Source of the DNA: Entophlyctis helioformis
Lineage: Eukaryota; Chytridiomycota; Chytridiomycetes; Chytridiales; Chytriomycetaceae
Length of the DNA stretch: 64,000 nucleotides
Assembly (NCBI GenBank): GCA_025526915.1
Contig: JAHLKH010000018.1
Location: 142,857 to 206,856 of the forward strand
Reading direction: 5' to 3'
Shown: piece after piece, positions 10,669-23,400 of the stretch
Position numbering within the stretch: the first letter of the stretch is position 1
Layout: each line of letters starts with the position of its first letter
The notes under the pieces: generated by a model
The model's database searches: none
Told to the model about the DNA's origin: nothing
Seen by the model: the letters and a program-made list of their open reading frames with translations, nothing else
Translations under genes and position numbers: made by a program

Positions 10669-13600
10669 TCATCGCGGTCGGCTGGACATGGACCTGTGTT
10701 TCCACGGCTGCGTGGACAGCCAGCCAAGCTGTGGATGGAGCATCGTCCATGGACGTGGCTGGCTGGTGTCTGTCGAGCCGTGTTTGGCGGCGGGAAAGTC
10801 GGACGGGATCGAGACGATTGGCATCAGGGATGTGATGCGCCGGCCCATTGACGGGGCGGCTGTTTTGGGCGGCCATGTCGACTCGTCGATCGGTACGGAC
10901 GGCTGGCATGCTGCTGGCGATGCTGGTGTTTGAGATACTGGGGATGCCGGAGATGCCACGGATGTTGGCGATGCTGATGCAGTCGAGTTGGATCGCGTCT
11001 CGCCGTGCAGCCGTGGCTTGACCCAGTACTGTTTGGGCGACGGCAGCTGTGAGGGCAGCTGCGAGGGCAGCTGGCCCCCGGGGGATGGAGTTGGCATGTT
11101 GGCAACGGCAGGGTCAGGCCCTGTGTACAGCACCCATCCAGCCATCTGCGCGGGTGTCCTGCGCGGCGGGAGCGGCGGTGCTGGCGGTGGCATGGATGGG
11201 GGTGGCGGGATAGTGAGCAGCGGCGGACTTGGTCGCGATGCTGGTGTGACTGGCAGTTCCTTGCCATCAAGAGCGGACTGTTGCGCGTCAGATGGCTGCT
11301 CTTCTTCTTGCTGCTGCTGCTTGCTGTGCTCCTGCTGATCTGGTCCTTGGCCAACCGGCGTGCTTGTGGGCGTCAATGATGGTGCACCAATGGCCATGTC
11401 CTGCATGTTGATGCCAAGCAACGACCCCACACTCTCCCTTGAAGCAGCCGACCCATCGACCCTGCTGACAGGCGGATGCGCAAGCGTGTGCTCGCGACGA
11501 AGCCGGCCGTCACTCGAAAACGACCGATCAACGCGTCTTGGTGGGAGTGCTGGAGATGACGGTGCAGACTGGGAATGCGGGACGAGACAAGCTGGGACAA
11601 CTGGCTGCTTTGGTGGCGGCAGTGGAGGCTGAGGTGGCTGAGGCGGGGGATCGGAGGCAGCGACTTGGTGAGCGTGGCTGGCAGAGGTGCAACGGCGGCT
11701 CTTGATTCGGATGAAGAAGAAGTAGAAGATGCAGCAGCCTTTGGTGGCGATGACGATGGCGACGACGACGGTGATGGCGGAAAGAACGCAGATGGCTCAA
11801 GAGGCGAGATCGGTTCAGGCAGCTCAAGGATTGGCTGACATGCCGTCGCACCAGAGTTGCGTTCACGCCGGCACACTGCGAGCTGTATCCACGGCGCTCG
11901 ACTGCAAGGGCAAGGGCAAGGGCAGGCAAAGGCAGCATGCCAGACATCACAATGATGGTCACTGATCCGTGTGGCTGGAACAGCCACAAACACAGCTCTG
12001 TGATGGCCGATCCTCGCAGTGCCAGGGCAAGCGTCACGTTGCGCAATGCTGGCGGAAGATACAGCAAAGGTGGCGACAATCCAGAGAGGCTGCTTCTGCG
12101 CGGCGGCGGATCGTCCTTGCAGTGGTTGCTGGTGCCGTTGCTGCCGCTGATGTGCACAGCGCCATGCCGATGATGGATACCCACGTGCCCAACAACGATC
12201 CCGTCGATGGCATGGCTGCTGCTGCTGCTGAATGCTTCTGGCAGCCACTGGCCCTCGTTGAATGCAAACGCTTGGTGGATGCCCAGCGGCGGCCGATCGA
12301 CAGCAAACAGAGTTGCGCCAGTGTATGCATCCCACACGCGTGCGGTGCCATCCGCACTGGCTGTGATGACCGTGTCTGCAAGACCGCCGTTGTGGCGCTG
12401 GACACGACCAAACGCGACGCTCGTAATGCCGTCCTGGTGGCCCGAAAAGACTCGCAAAAGACTGCCGTTCGGGACGCTCCACAGACGTGCCGTCTTGTCT
12501 GCACTCCCAGACAGCGCAAGACTGATGGAGCCAGGCTGGTTGCTGGCAGCCAAGCACAGAACTGGGCCGTTGTGGCCGATCAACGTGTGCAGCAGCCGCC
12601 TTGCGCCGACGTCCCATGCCATCACAGCGCCATCCTCGCCGCCTGTCAGAAGCACGGCAATGTGCGTGCCGGCTTGATGAACATGCTGGGGCGACTGCCT
12701 TGCTGCATCTGTGGTGTCTGTGCTTGTATCTGGATCCGGCATGATATAGCTGATGGCGATAGCGTGGATTGCACCAACGTGTCCTCTGATTATGCCCTGC
12801 GCACCATTGAGTGCAGCCGCCTGTGTTGCTGCTGTTGCCAAGACGCTTGCACCGGCAGGATATGGCTGGATCGGCAACGCTTGCTCGCCATAAAATACCG
12901 TGTGGCTGCCCATGAGGCTCATGCCGCGATGCGTGCCGTGAGAGCGAAACGCGGATAGCCCTTGACCCAGCACGACATGCTCCAGTCCAAAACATCGCCG
13001 TGCTAGGTGTGTGTGCACGTGGTTGCCGGCAGGTGCCAGCACCAGCATTGACCGATACACCTCGCACGGCGCATGCACGAGCACCTGGCTAAAATGCCCG
13101 ACCACAAACTGCATGTCTTTGGCAAGCTGCACCAGCCGTGCTGAAAGCCGCTTGTCCGACACGGCGGCTGCATACTGGACAATGCTGCGAGTGGTCTCGT
13201 CGATGCGGCCGAGGCTGTTGGCGACGGCGAGTCGGTAGATGTATGCGAGCAGTGCAGATCCAGCGAGGAACCGCAGCAGCATGAGCGACAAGGCGGCATC
13301 TGGCGTGCACTGCGCAATATGCTTGTGCCAATGGAATGTGGCATACTCGACGAGCGAAGACGTGCTTGAAAATGCGGATGAGTCCTGTGGTGCATGCGGA
13401 GAGGAGAGGAGAGGCGGCCCGCCAGTTGAAGAGCCGTCTTGAGAGTCGGACTCGAACGACGACTCAAGCGACACGTCGGGCGGAGTGCCGGCTCGGTACA
13501 TGCACTCGATGCAGGCCATGGTCAAGGCGTGGTGTGCTGCCTTCTGGTCAACATGGAACTCGTACGACGGATCGACGCAGCACAGGATGTGCCGCACAGA

Positions 13601-15536
13601 CGGATGGCGAAAGTCGATGCTGCCATCAAACGGCGAAAAGTACAGCATGGGGTGGTAGTGCGCGAGGAGAGCGTCAATGGGACAGTCGGGATGTCCTTGC
13701 AAGCGCAATAGGTCGCGGAGAGACGGCACATCGATTGCCTCGAACACGCAGGCGAGGATGCCAAACACGACGGGCATGAAGTCGGGCAGCACGCCCCTGG
13801 GGTCCGAGTTGGAGACGCGAACCAGAAACTGCTCAATCACAGCCGCTCGCTGTAAGCCGAGTGCGTCGCGCATGTGCGACGCGTTGGGTGGCCTGAGTGC
13901 AGCCGCACACTGCATGTCCATGACTGATCCAGCAGCCACTGCAAACGAGCCATGTGCGCGCTGGAGGACTTGATCAGCAAGCGACTGTAATGTTGGCTCT
14001 GTGCCAGCTGGCGATGCAGATGCAGATGCAGTTGTCCATGGCGGCATCTGGCACAGCTCGCTTTCCACAAACTTGCGCATGCCAGCAGCGTGGCTCGCAG
14101 CGTTGCTGGTGCAGCTCAAGTCGATAACGCAGCCAGCGGGCGATGCACTGGAGAGGCCAGCGACGATCCGAGGTGCGACATGGGCAAAGCCGGGGCCAGC
14201 CGTGAAGATGACACGGATGGCTGGTGGCTGATGCATGCTGTTGGTGCGGTCGTCTTGGCGGTTGCTGCTGATGTTGGAGATGTCTGCATGTGGACCAGCC
14301 AGCAGTGCAGACTGCAGATCAAGCAGGAACGCTTCGGCGCCATCCAGATGGTCAATGTCGTCAATGAAGATGCAGATCTGGCTGGGGTGGCCGCCAGGTG
14401 TGTGGGCATGGAGCAGTGCGTGGATGGGATCAACCAGCAGAGTGCGGATGGCTGCCAGCTGCGCAACCGACGGGCTGCTGGGGCCGCTCGTGTCGGCAAT
14501 GGCTGGCGAGTCGATCCCAGTCGAGCGTGCGAGTTGAGCGCAGTACAGTGGCAGCTGCGATGCCAGCTGGTGGGCGACGGTCTGCAGCAGCCGTGTTGGA
14601 GAAGCCGTGTCTGTGGATGGGCAGGGCCGCGCAGGATCGTGTTCTTGGCCAGACGGACGGCACGCAAAGAACGCAGCAGCGGCCGTTGCCGGCTGTGTGG
14701 CTGGGCTGGACGGTGGCGCCGAGTCGTGGCTGCTGAGATGTGCCAGGTGCGCAACATGCGCCTGGTGGGCAAGGTGGGCGAGTGCGACAGACTTGCCCGA
14801 GCCCGCACGGCCCTGCAGCCACAGGAACGGCGATGTGGCGGACGACAGCCAGGCGGAGGCAGCCGAGTCGATCCAGTCGAATGTGCCGGGCATGCGACGG
14901 GCCGCCAGCGACGCCATGAGCCTGTACATGGGCACAGGGTCGAGCAGGTTGCCCAGATGGGCCAGAGCCTCGAGCGTGTCGAGCGTGCCGAGCGTGTCGA
15001 GCGTGTCGAGCGCGGCGGACGATGAGGGCGATGCAGTGATCACTGGTGGCACCGACGCGGACGCGACCGAGGGGGCGAGCGACAGCAGGCGGGTGGCGAG
15101 CACGGCTGCAACGTCGACGGCTGGCTGAGACTGCGACTGCGACTGCGGGGTCGCTTGCTGGCCGCCGTCTTGGACGGCACACGAGCGAATGGCAGCAGCC
15201 GTGTCGACGACCAGACGGGCAGCGCCGGCGATGCTGCAGGCGGCATGGCCACTCGCGGCGCCGCCTGTGTTGATGGCCAGATGCGCGGCCGCGTGTGCAA
15301 GGATGCGGAGCAGCAGATGCAGCACGCCCTCGTCTGTCTGCTCGGACGCTTGTGAGTGGCAACACCAAGCACCAGATCGGCATGCCGAGGCAAGCACGCA
15401 CCGTGGATGGGCGGGCAGCCAGCAGGCTCGCAACGCCGTCGATGGCGGCCGCTGCCTCTGACACGGGCTGTCCCGCGTTGCCTGCTCGCGACCGGAGGCC
15501 TGCTGCGAGGTCTACAAGCCCGCTCACGTTGGACAT
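10669..15536 (-). CDS. NACHT-type STAND NTPase with WD40 repeats and C-terminal membrane/proline-rich region
   Basis: Fungal NLR-like signalling ATPase. It starts at 15536 (MSNVSGLVDL). A 64-nt intron (15338-15401, GTGCGT...GAGCAG) leads into one long exon. An Ala-rich N-terminal region of about 180 residues has a LDTLDTLGTLDTLEALAHL-type repeat. It is followed by Walker A GRAGSGKS (near 14785-14805) and Walker B ICIFIDDIDHLD (near 14350), defining NACHT. At 12.3-12.8 kb there are three WD40 repeats (LTGGEDGAVMAWD, LSGSADKTARLWS, ITASADGTARVWD). The frame then switches, probably through an intron near 11.83-11.9 kb, into an exon coding a hydrophobic helix (SAITVVVAIVIATKG) followed by basic IRIKSRR and a Pro-rich tail ending at 10669. 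The 3' structure is uncertain, and that last exon could be a separate gene. No classical effector domain was recognised at the N-terminus. Confidence 0.78.
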
Positions 15537-15740
15537 TCAGGGTTGGTGTTGGTGTTTGTTTGAGTGTTTCGTGTGGATAATCTCGTGACGTCAAACGTGG
15601 CTGGAAGGGCCACGTGGGCAAGGCTGAATACCAACCGCCCCGTGTTTTGCCGCCTGCTCATCCAGATCGATGCCGCAGCCGCCCGCGAACAAAAAGGCGG
15701 CCAGCCCCACTTCGGTCCTCGCCAACCTGCCTATAGAATC

Positions 15741-17517
15741 ATGGTCGCCTTTGCACTCGTCTCGATCCTCGCCGCCGCTGCGTCTGTCAGCGCCGCTCCT
15801 GCTGCCCCCATCGTCAACCTGCCGTACGGCCGTTTCCGCGGTGCCATTGCTGCCGACGGCAAGACCGCCAGCTTCCTGGGCATTCCCTACGCCCAGGCCC
15901 CCGTCGGCGAGCTGCGCTTCCGCCCGTCCAAGGCCCTCGAGCCCGTCAACAAGTGCAACACGCCCATCCGCAATGCCACCCTGCCCGGCTTCTCGTGCAT
16001 GCAGGCTCCCAGCCCCATCTTCGACGGCCCTTGGTTCAAGGCTGGCGAGGTGCGTCGTGCTCATGCACGCTCTCGTGGACGCTCTGTCTGCGGTAGACGC
16101 TGTGCACCCGACTCTGTGGTGATGGCGGCCCTGCGAATTTGCCGTGTCAAAATTGCCGCCGCGATGACTGACGCTGTCTGTTTCACCGCATGCGCCTCAA
16201 TGTTTCAACCTGCAGGACTGCCTGAACGTCAACGTGTTCGCGCCCGCCAACGCCGAGGACAACAGCAAGCTGCCCGTCCTCGTCTACTTCTACGGCGGCT
16301 CGTTCAACGACGGCTTCAACAACCAGCCCTTCATCCAGGGCGCCACCTTCTTCGCTGCCGCCGCCGAGAAGCAGCAGGCCGTGATCGTTGTGCCCAACTA
16401 CCGCACCAACGCGTTCGGCTTCCTCGCGTCGGCCGAGCTTGCCAAGCAGGACTCGCTCAACGTCGGTCTCCTCGACCAGAAGCTCGCCTTTGAGTGGGTG
16501 CGCAACAACATTGCCCAGTTCGGCGGCAACCCCGAGAGCGTGACCGCCTGGGGCCAGTCGGCCGGTGCCATCTCGATCGCCACCCACCTTGTCGCCCAGG
16601 ATGGCCAGGCTCCCCTCTTTGACCGCGCCATTCTCCAGTCTGGCGGTCTCCTCCCCATCTACAACACGCCCACCACTGCCCAGGCTGCCTTCAACAAGCT
16701 CGCCACCGCCGTCAACTGCAACACCGCTGCCGATGTCGTTGCCTGCATGCAGAAGGTGGATGCCGCCGCTCTCTACGCCGCTGCCAACAAGGCCGGTATC
16801 TCGTACGGCCCCGCCGTCGACGGCAAGTACATCAAGGAGCAGCCCCGCGTTGCGATCGCTGCCGGCAAGATCCGCAAGATCCCTCTCCTCCTTCTCGACA
16901 ACAGAGACGAGGGCACTTACTTTGTCTTCCCCTCTGCCGCCGCCCTTGCCACCGCGGATGCCGTCAAGGCCTACCAGCGCAACGCGTTCCCCTACCTGAC
17001 CGACGCTGCCTTTGCCCAGCTCCAGGCTCTGTACCCGATCGAGCGCTACCCCCTCCCCGTCGTTGCCGCTGCTGACTCGTTCGGCAACGCCATCTTCAAC
17101 TGCCCCGAGCTCCAGCTTGCCGAGACCCTGTCGGCCCTCCAGGTTCCCGTCTACAAGGCGCGCTTCAACGTCCAGCCCGCCACTCTGCCCCTCCCCGCCT
17201 TTGCCCAGCTCGGTGTCTACCACGGTGCCGAGCTTCCGTTTGTGTGGAACTTTGTCCCCTTCCTCAACTCGACTGTTGGCGAGAACGTCATTGCCGCCGG
17301 CATGGTCCGCTCGTACCTCGACTTTGCCGCTGGCAAGGCTCCCGGCTCGTCCCTCGACGCGCCGTGGCCCGTCTACCGCACTGACGCCAAGACCACCAAC
17401 CAGGTGTCCATCCAGCTCGCAAAGAACGGCAAGGTTGATCCCATTGACCAGATCACTGCCGCTCGCTGCGCTTTCTGGACTGAGAACGCTCTTGCCGCTG
17501 CCAAGTTTGTTGTCTAA
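15741..17517 (+). CDS. Secreted type-B carboxylesterase/lipase (copy 1)
   Basis: Alpha/beta-hydrolase of the cholinesterase family, 536 residues, hydrolysing carboxylic esters outside the cell. The signal peptide is MVAFALVSILAAAASVSA. Typical N-terminal landmarks are GRFRG, FLGIPYAQAPVGELRF and DCLNVNVFAP. The oxyanion-hole region is FYGGSF. The nucleophile elbow is GQSAG (Ser about 218), where the family usually has GESAG. A candidate acid lies in the DNRDEGTYF region and a candidate His in GVYHGAELPF. One intron (16050-16215, 166 nt) lies directly before DCLNVN. Codon use is strongly C-ending, as in a well-expressed gene. The second copy lies 615 bp downstream in the same orientation. Confidence 0.92.
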
Positions 17518-18131
17518 GCGTGGATCATCAAATGAAGATTTCATGCAGTCACTGGAAGTGTCCAGCGTGCCTTGCCAATGCCAATGCCAATGCCAAGGTA
17601 CTTGTCAAACAATGAGTGACTCCACCACAAAACGCATTGTGGCGACGAGCACAATATCAAAGCAGATTCAATGGACTGCGGAGCTCGTTCGGACAGATCT
17701 GGGTGGAAAAGTCCATAAGAAAACGCGCAGTGTCTTGGCAGTGTGCAAGTCGGAGATCTACCACAGTTGCGCGTGAGGCAACGAAGGCATGCCAGTGGCC
17801 GCGTTGCATGGTGCTCCTGTCTGTGTGATGTGCGCCATGGCTCGCGTTCTAACGGCTACGCAGGTGTCACGGGCAGTAGATCCGCCGATGGTGAGAGCCA
17901 GAGACCAATGCGCCGTGGTTGCATGATCTGTAAACAAAAGCAGAGCGTGCGCATCTGATTGGTTGCGCATTGTCTGGACGCGATGCCAGGCATGGCCCGG
18001 TCTATAAAAGGCGACGGATTCCCCAGCCAGACACGCTCACCACTGACAAGCGACAAGCCACAAGACAAAGCGACAAGACAAAGCGACAAGACAAAGCGAC
18101 AAGAAACCCTCAAAACCCCACAAGATCTCCA
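17518..18131 (+). promoter_or_regulatory. Intergenic region/promoter between the tandem esterases
   Basis: This 614-bp gap has no gene. It contains a TGCCAA tandem array (17574-17597), a TATAAAAG box at 18003-18010 (122 bp upstream of the next ATG) and an 11-13-bp tandem repeat of the AGACAAAGCGACA type (18055-18105) in the probable 5' leader. Confidence 0.6.
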
Positions 18132-20132
18132 ATGCTGTTCCACACTCTTGCTACGCTGTTCCTTGCGGCGAATGCCGTCCACGCCCAGTCGACGCCACCG
18201 CCCGCCAACGCGCCATGCAGCGGCATCACGGGTTTCCGCAACGGCGACTACAAGAACGTCCTGCGCAAGGATGACATCGACACCTACTACAAAGAGCCCA
18301 AGATGTACACCAACAGCCCACAGAAATACCCCATGACCGATCCCGTCATCCGTCTCGATTATGGTCGTTTCCGCGGCAAGCTCTCGCCAGACGGCAAGAC
18401 GCTCAGCTTCCTTGGCATCCCGTTTGCTGCCCCTCCAGTCGGCAACCTCCGTTTCCGCGCACCGCAGCCACCCGAGCCGATCTCCAAGCGCACCGTTTTT
18501 GATGCCACTCAGATTGGCAATGGATGCATCCAGGACCCTAAATCGCAAGGTTTCAATGGCGTCGGCCTGACGGTCAAGGAGGTAACCATCTGTCGCACGC
18601 ATGGGTCGTGCCGTGTCCACTGCCCTTGCGTGTTCTGACCAACATCACGCATCCATGAACGTCGCGATCTGGCCCAATTGGTTGGGTATTGCAGGACTGT
18701 CTCAATCTCAATGTCTACACCCCAGCCAACGCCACCGAGAACAGCAACCTGCCCGTGATTGTCTACATCTACGGCGGCGGTTTCAACGACGGATACAACA
18801 ACATCCCGTTCTTCAACGGAGCCAACTTCTTGGCTGCTGCCCAGTCCCAGCAGGCCGTGATCGTTGTGCCCAACTACCGCACCAACGTTTTTGGCTTCCT
18901 CGCGTCGGCCGAGCTTGCTGCTGAAAAGTCTCTCAACGTCGGTCTGCTTGACCAGCGCGCTGCTTTCGAGTGGGTGCGCAGACACATTCGTCGTTTTGGT
19001 GGCAACCGCAAGAGCGTGACCGCCTGGGGCCAGTCGGCCGGTGCAAGTAAGTGCTGCCCGTTTGCGTGCATTACGTTTGTGCCGCTCTGGATTGCGACCA
19101 AGATCTGACATGGCCCACGACCACCGCCCCTTGATTGCTTGCTTGCTTGGCCAGTGTCCATTGCCACACACATGATCGCTCGCGGCGGCTCTCTGCCTCT
19201 CTTTGACCGCGCCATCCTGCACTCTGGCGCCGTGTTCCCTGTGTACAACACGCCGTACACTGGCCAGGCCAGCTTTGACATTCTCGCCAACTCGGTTGGC
19301 TGTGCGGCAACCAACGGCACGACCACTGCCAACAATGCCAATGACGTGGACGATGACGACGACGACAACATTGTCCTTTCGTGTCTGCGCAAGGTCAACC
19401 CGGTCACGCTCTTCAACACTGCTACGCTGCTCCGTTCCAGTTTTCGCCTGCCGTGGACCGATCCTACGTCGTTGAGCAGCCGCAGATCTCGCTTGCTGCT
19501 GGCAAGGTGCGCAAGATCCTACGATCCTGCTCAGCGACACAGACGAAGGCACCTTCTTTGCTGCGGGCGGCGGCGTCTACGACTCGGCCAGCTCGTACTT
19601 TTTCCAGCGCACCGTGTTTTCGTTCCTTAGCGAAGCCGACTTTGCCTATGCCACCAACTCGCTGTACCCTGTCAGTGCCAACTTTTTCAAGAGCGCGTCC
19701 GGACTCGTTTGGCGATTCCTCTTCAACTGCCCAATGTACCAACTCGGAGATGCGCTCTCTGCCGCCAACGTCCCCGTGTACAAGACGCACTTTGACCACC
19801 TCCCGCTTCTTTGACCCCGACCAAGCGTACCTGTTTGGCGTGTACCACGGCGCGGAGCTCCCGTACGCGTGGAACTTCCCGTACGCCATCACGCCGGCCG
19901 AGCAGCAAGTCCTCACTCCGCTCTTTGTCAACGCCTACCTTGACTTTGCGGCCAACAAGACGCCCGGCATCAGCTCTGGCTCGCCGTGGCCCTCTACAAC
20001 ATCACCGCCAAAAACCAGCTGCTGATCGACATTCCCATCACCAACGCTGTCCAGAACGGCTGGGGCCAAGAAGACGTCTGCGAGTTTTGGACCAACACAC
20101 CCTCTGGCGGTTACTTCCTCAACAGCCTTTGA
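18132..20132 (+). pseudogene. Secreted type-B carboxylesterase (copy 2), reading frame broken in the 3' half
   Basis: Tandem paralogue of the preceding esterase. It has a signal peptide (MLFHTLATLFLAANAVHA), then an insert absent from copy 1 (about residues 20-70), YGRFRGKLSPDG and FLGIPFAAPPVGNLRF. Intron 1 sits at the same place as in copy 1 (before DCLNLN). The elbow is again GQSAG. A second intron (about 19048-19154), absent from copy 1, follows it. From SIATHMIARGG onward the homologous protein is readable only by changing frame near 19426-19431, 19516-19520, 19801-19812 and 19986-19993. Each break is explained by one missing base. All family landmarks, including GVYHGAELPYAWNF and the final CEFWTN, are still recognisable on either side. 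So this is either a very young pseudogene or an intact gene with assembly indels. Confidence 0.72.
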
Positions 20133-20440
20133 GCACTGGATCATTGAATGAACTTGGCATGCACCATTAAACCTCGACATCACTGACGTCACGATTCACG
20201 TTTGAACTGTAAAGAGCGGAGTAAGAGCGGAGTTTCATGTGTGGCGCGTCCGACTGCGATCTGGACAATGGCCGCACAGGAATGCGTTGGCGGCAACACG
20301 TTCCGTTCATTCCAGTCACCCCCTCGGGCATGGCTTGGTGGCTCACCCCTCGTTGTCCCGTCGTCCACCTTCCACGGCGTTCATCCATCTTCCTCGCAGC
20401 CAACCTGTATCAGTCGTCCCCTTGCACATACACGACGCCA

Positions 20441-23400
20441 TGAAGCCTGGCAGAAACCAGCAACAGCGGCAGCAGATGCAGCAGGCAGCAAGGCAAGCCC
20501 TGCAGTCTGCCTGCTGGCGCAACATCGACTCGTGCCACTGACCATGCACACGCCTGTGGTGTTGTCCATTCAGGCTCCGGTGGAACACCGAGTTCGTTGC
20601 CGCTTGCCATCCACGACATCTCGCTCTACCGCCAGCCGCAGTCCAGCACGGGCGGCCAGCAGACAGCAGACGCCGACGCCATTGCCCGCACGCTTGCCGA
20701 CCGTCTGCAGCACGGCCGTCTCGTCTACACATGGGTCGGCGACCGCTGCATGGTCGCGCTGCGTCCCGCATCGCCGGCTGCGTATCATGGCCATATCTCC
20801 GCTCCAGCCGCTCTCGGAGGCATCGGCCGAACCGGCCAGTCTGGCGGTCTGGTTGGCGGGGCTGCAGGCGGCTCGGACTCTGGCAGCACTGGAGATGCAG
20901 CCAGCGAGCTGTTGTCCAAGGAACGCGCCACGTCCCTCAAACTGTCGACTGCTGCGTTTCCAGCAGCCTCGCTGTACGCCGCGAGCCATGCGACTCGGAG
21001 CAGCAACAGCAAGAATGGCAGCAGTGCCAGCAGCGGTGCAAACAGCCAGGCGTCGAGTGCGGCAAACACGCCAGGCCGTCCATTGCCACCGCAGACTGCA
21101 GGATCGGCAGCGTCGTTCAATCAACGCCGGCCGTCATTCGTGCAGCCTTTGCCGCCCCACGTGTTTGACCTGGTGGCATCTGCCTTTGTGCACATGATCA
21201 ATGACAAGCAGGACCAGTGCGTCATCCTCAGGTAACGCCGTCAGATGCCAGTCCATCGTCTGCTGGCGCAACATCCACTCTAACCTCTGTGTCCACAGTG
21301 GAGAGTCCAATTGCGGCAAGTCAGAGTCTGGACGCTTGATCGCCCGCCACCTCTGCGACCTCACCAAGCTCTCAGCCTCGGCCAAAAAGACCCGCATCCA
21401 TTCTGGCGCCATGAAACTCGACTTTGTCCTGTCCGCATTTGGCAACGCCGTGACACCTGAAAACACCAACGCGTCTCGCTTCAGTCGCTACACCGAGTAC
21501 CAGTTTGACGAGAACGGCTTCATGGCCGGCGTCAAGATCCTCGCATACAATCTCGAAAAATCCCGCGTGACCGAGGCATCCGACGCTCATGCCAACTTTG
21601 ACGTGTTCTACTACCTGCTCGCAGGCATCGACGCGGGCATGCGTGCCAAATGGAGTCTGGCCGAACCGTCACACTTTGCATACCTCAATCGCGTGCAGTC
21701 CAAGCCGGCGGTCCTGCTCACCCACCACCATTTCGACCCAGACAACCTGGAGAAGCTGCGGCACCATCTGAGCGCGGTCGGTATTGCCAAACAGACCCAC
21801 GACGACATGTTCAGGCTCTTGGCAGCGATTCTCAACCTGGGCAACATCGCGTTCGCGCGAACGGCCGAGCTGTCTGCCAACGAGCCGTGCACCATCAAGA
21901 ACCTGCCGCAGCTGGAGACTACCGCCGAGCTTCTCGGTCTGCGTGCCGAGCATCTGATGGCAGCGCTGACGTACGAGACCAAGGCTGTCGGACGGGAGCT
22001 GTGCACGGTGATTCTGGATCTGGATGGCGCAGCCCGTCAGCGGGACCGGCTTGCTCAGCTGCTGTACTCGCTCCTGTTTCAGTGGATTGTCGAGGCGACG
22101 AATGCGCGCATGTGCAAGGAGGAAGCCGACTGGGCCAACTACATCTCTGTCGTTGATTTCGCAAGCGTTCAAGCGTCGTCTCCTGGCTCCGCATCGTCTT
22201 CTGCCTCTCCTCACGGACCCGCAGCCGCCAATGGACGCGGACTGTTGTCGCGACTCGTTACCAACTATGCGTCAGAGAGACTGCACGGGTTTGTGCTGGA
22301 CCAGATGGCTCTGTCGGTTGACCGACTGGTTGCTGCCCGTGCGGTGCCCGAGCATTCCAAGACGGCCGCCGCTGCCATTGAAAGCAACCAGACGGTTCTG
22401 CGACTGCTGGGTGCGCCATCCACGGGCATCATCGCCATCTTGCAAAAGGACGTGTCCAGACGCGAACGGTTCGGCGCAGGCATAGGGCTTGTAGGTTCCA
22501 TTAAGGGTTCGGGCTCTGGCGGGGCAAACGGCACGGCACCAGCGCGCGCGAGCCGCGTGCTGCGAGCCAGTCGTGTTGGGTCCATGTTCTTTGGTGCTGG
22601 CCACAGCATAACGGGCGGCTCTGGTGCAAATGCAGCGCAGGGATCGTCTGCAACGGCGTCTTTGCCAAGCACAGCTGCCCAGCAGGCTGTTCTCGACAGA
22701 ATCTCTCGCATCTGCGGCGACAATCCCAAACTCTCGCTGGTGGCATCGATATCCACCACAGCCACGCGCCAGCAGTACAACACGGCGTTCGGCATCCACC
22801 ACTACTCGGGCATGGTGCATTACGACATGAGTATGCTGGATGCATCGACCTCGGATGCATCCACCAGCATCTCAACCGACTTTGTGTCGCTCTTTTGCGG
22901 ATCCATGGACCAGCCTGCGACCGCTTCGCCTTTGTCCGCCAACTGTTCTCCAAGCGCGCCATTGCCGTCGACATGCATCCAAAGAACCGGCAGACGCTCA
23001 TGCGCGCTCGACAGAGTCTGCTGCCAGCACGTCGGCCATCCACGCTGCGACGGCGCCAAACAATCCGTGCAGGCGACGCCAGTGTTGCGCATTCGCGTGC
23101 ACCGTCGGGCAATATGACCATTAGCCACGATCCGCTGCAGTCCATGGCCGCAGACGGTGGTAGTGGCGGCGCAGGCGAACCACTGTCATGATGGACGCAG
23201 GAGACGTGTCCGTGATGAGTACGATGCAAGGCTCGCCGTCGTCCTCGCTGGACTCTGACTCGCTGTTCCAGCAAACCAAGGCGTCCATGGACGATCTGAT
23301 TGACAGCCTCGAGTGCACCAATCTGTGGTTCGCCATCCATCTGCGTCCGCACGCATACGCCCGTGGCGGCACCACCATCGACATTGCCGACATCACCCGG

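Noticed and set aside
11373..13067. 564-codon minus-strand frame across the WD40 region
   Set aside because: Alternate frame of the NACHT/WD40 gene. The WD40 repeats lie in a different frame. Only a short Pro/Ser-rich stretch near 11.6-11.85 kb looks protein-like, and the membrane-exon frame explains that region better.
16183..17544. 453-codon minus-strand frame
   Set aside because: Antisense shadow of the intact carboxylesterase, produced by its strong third-position C bias.
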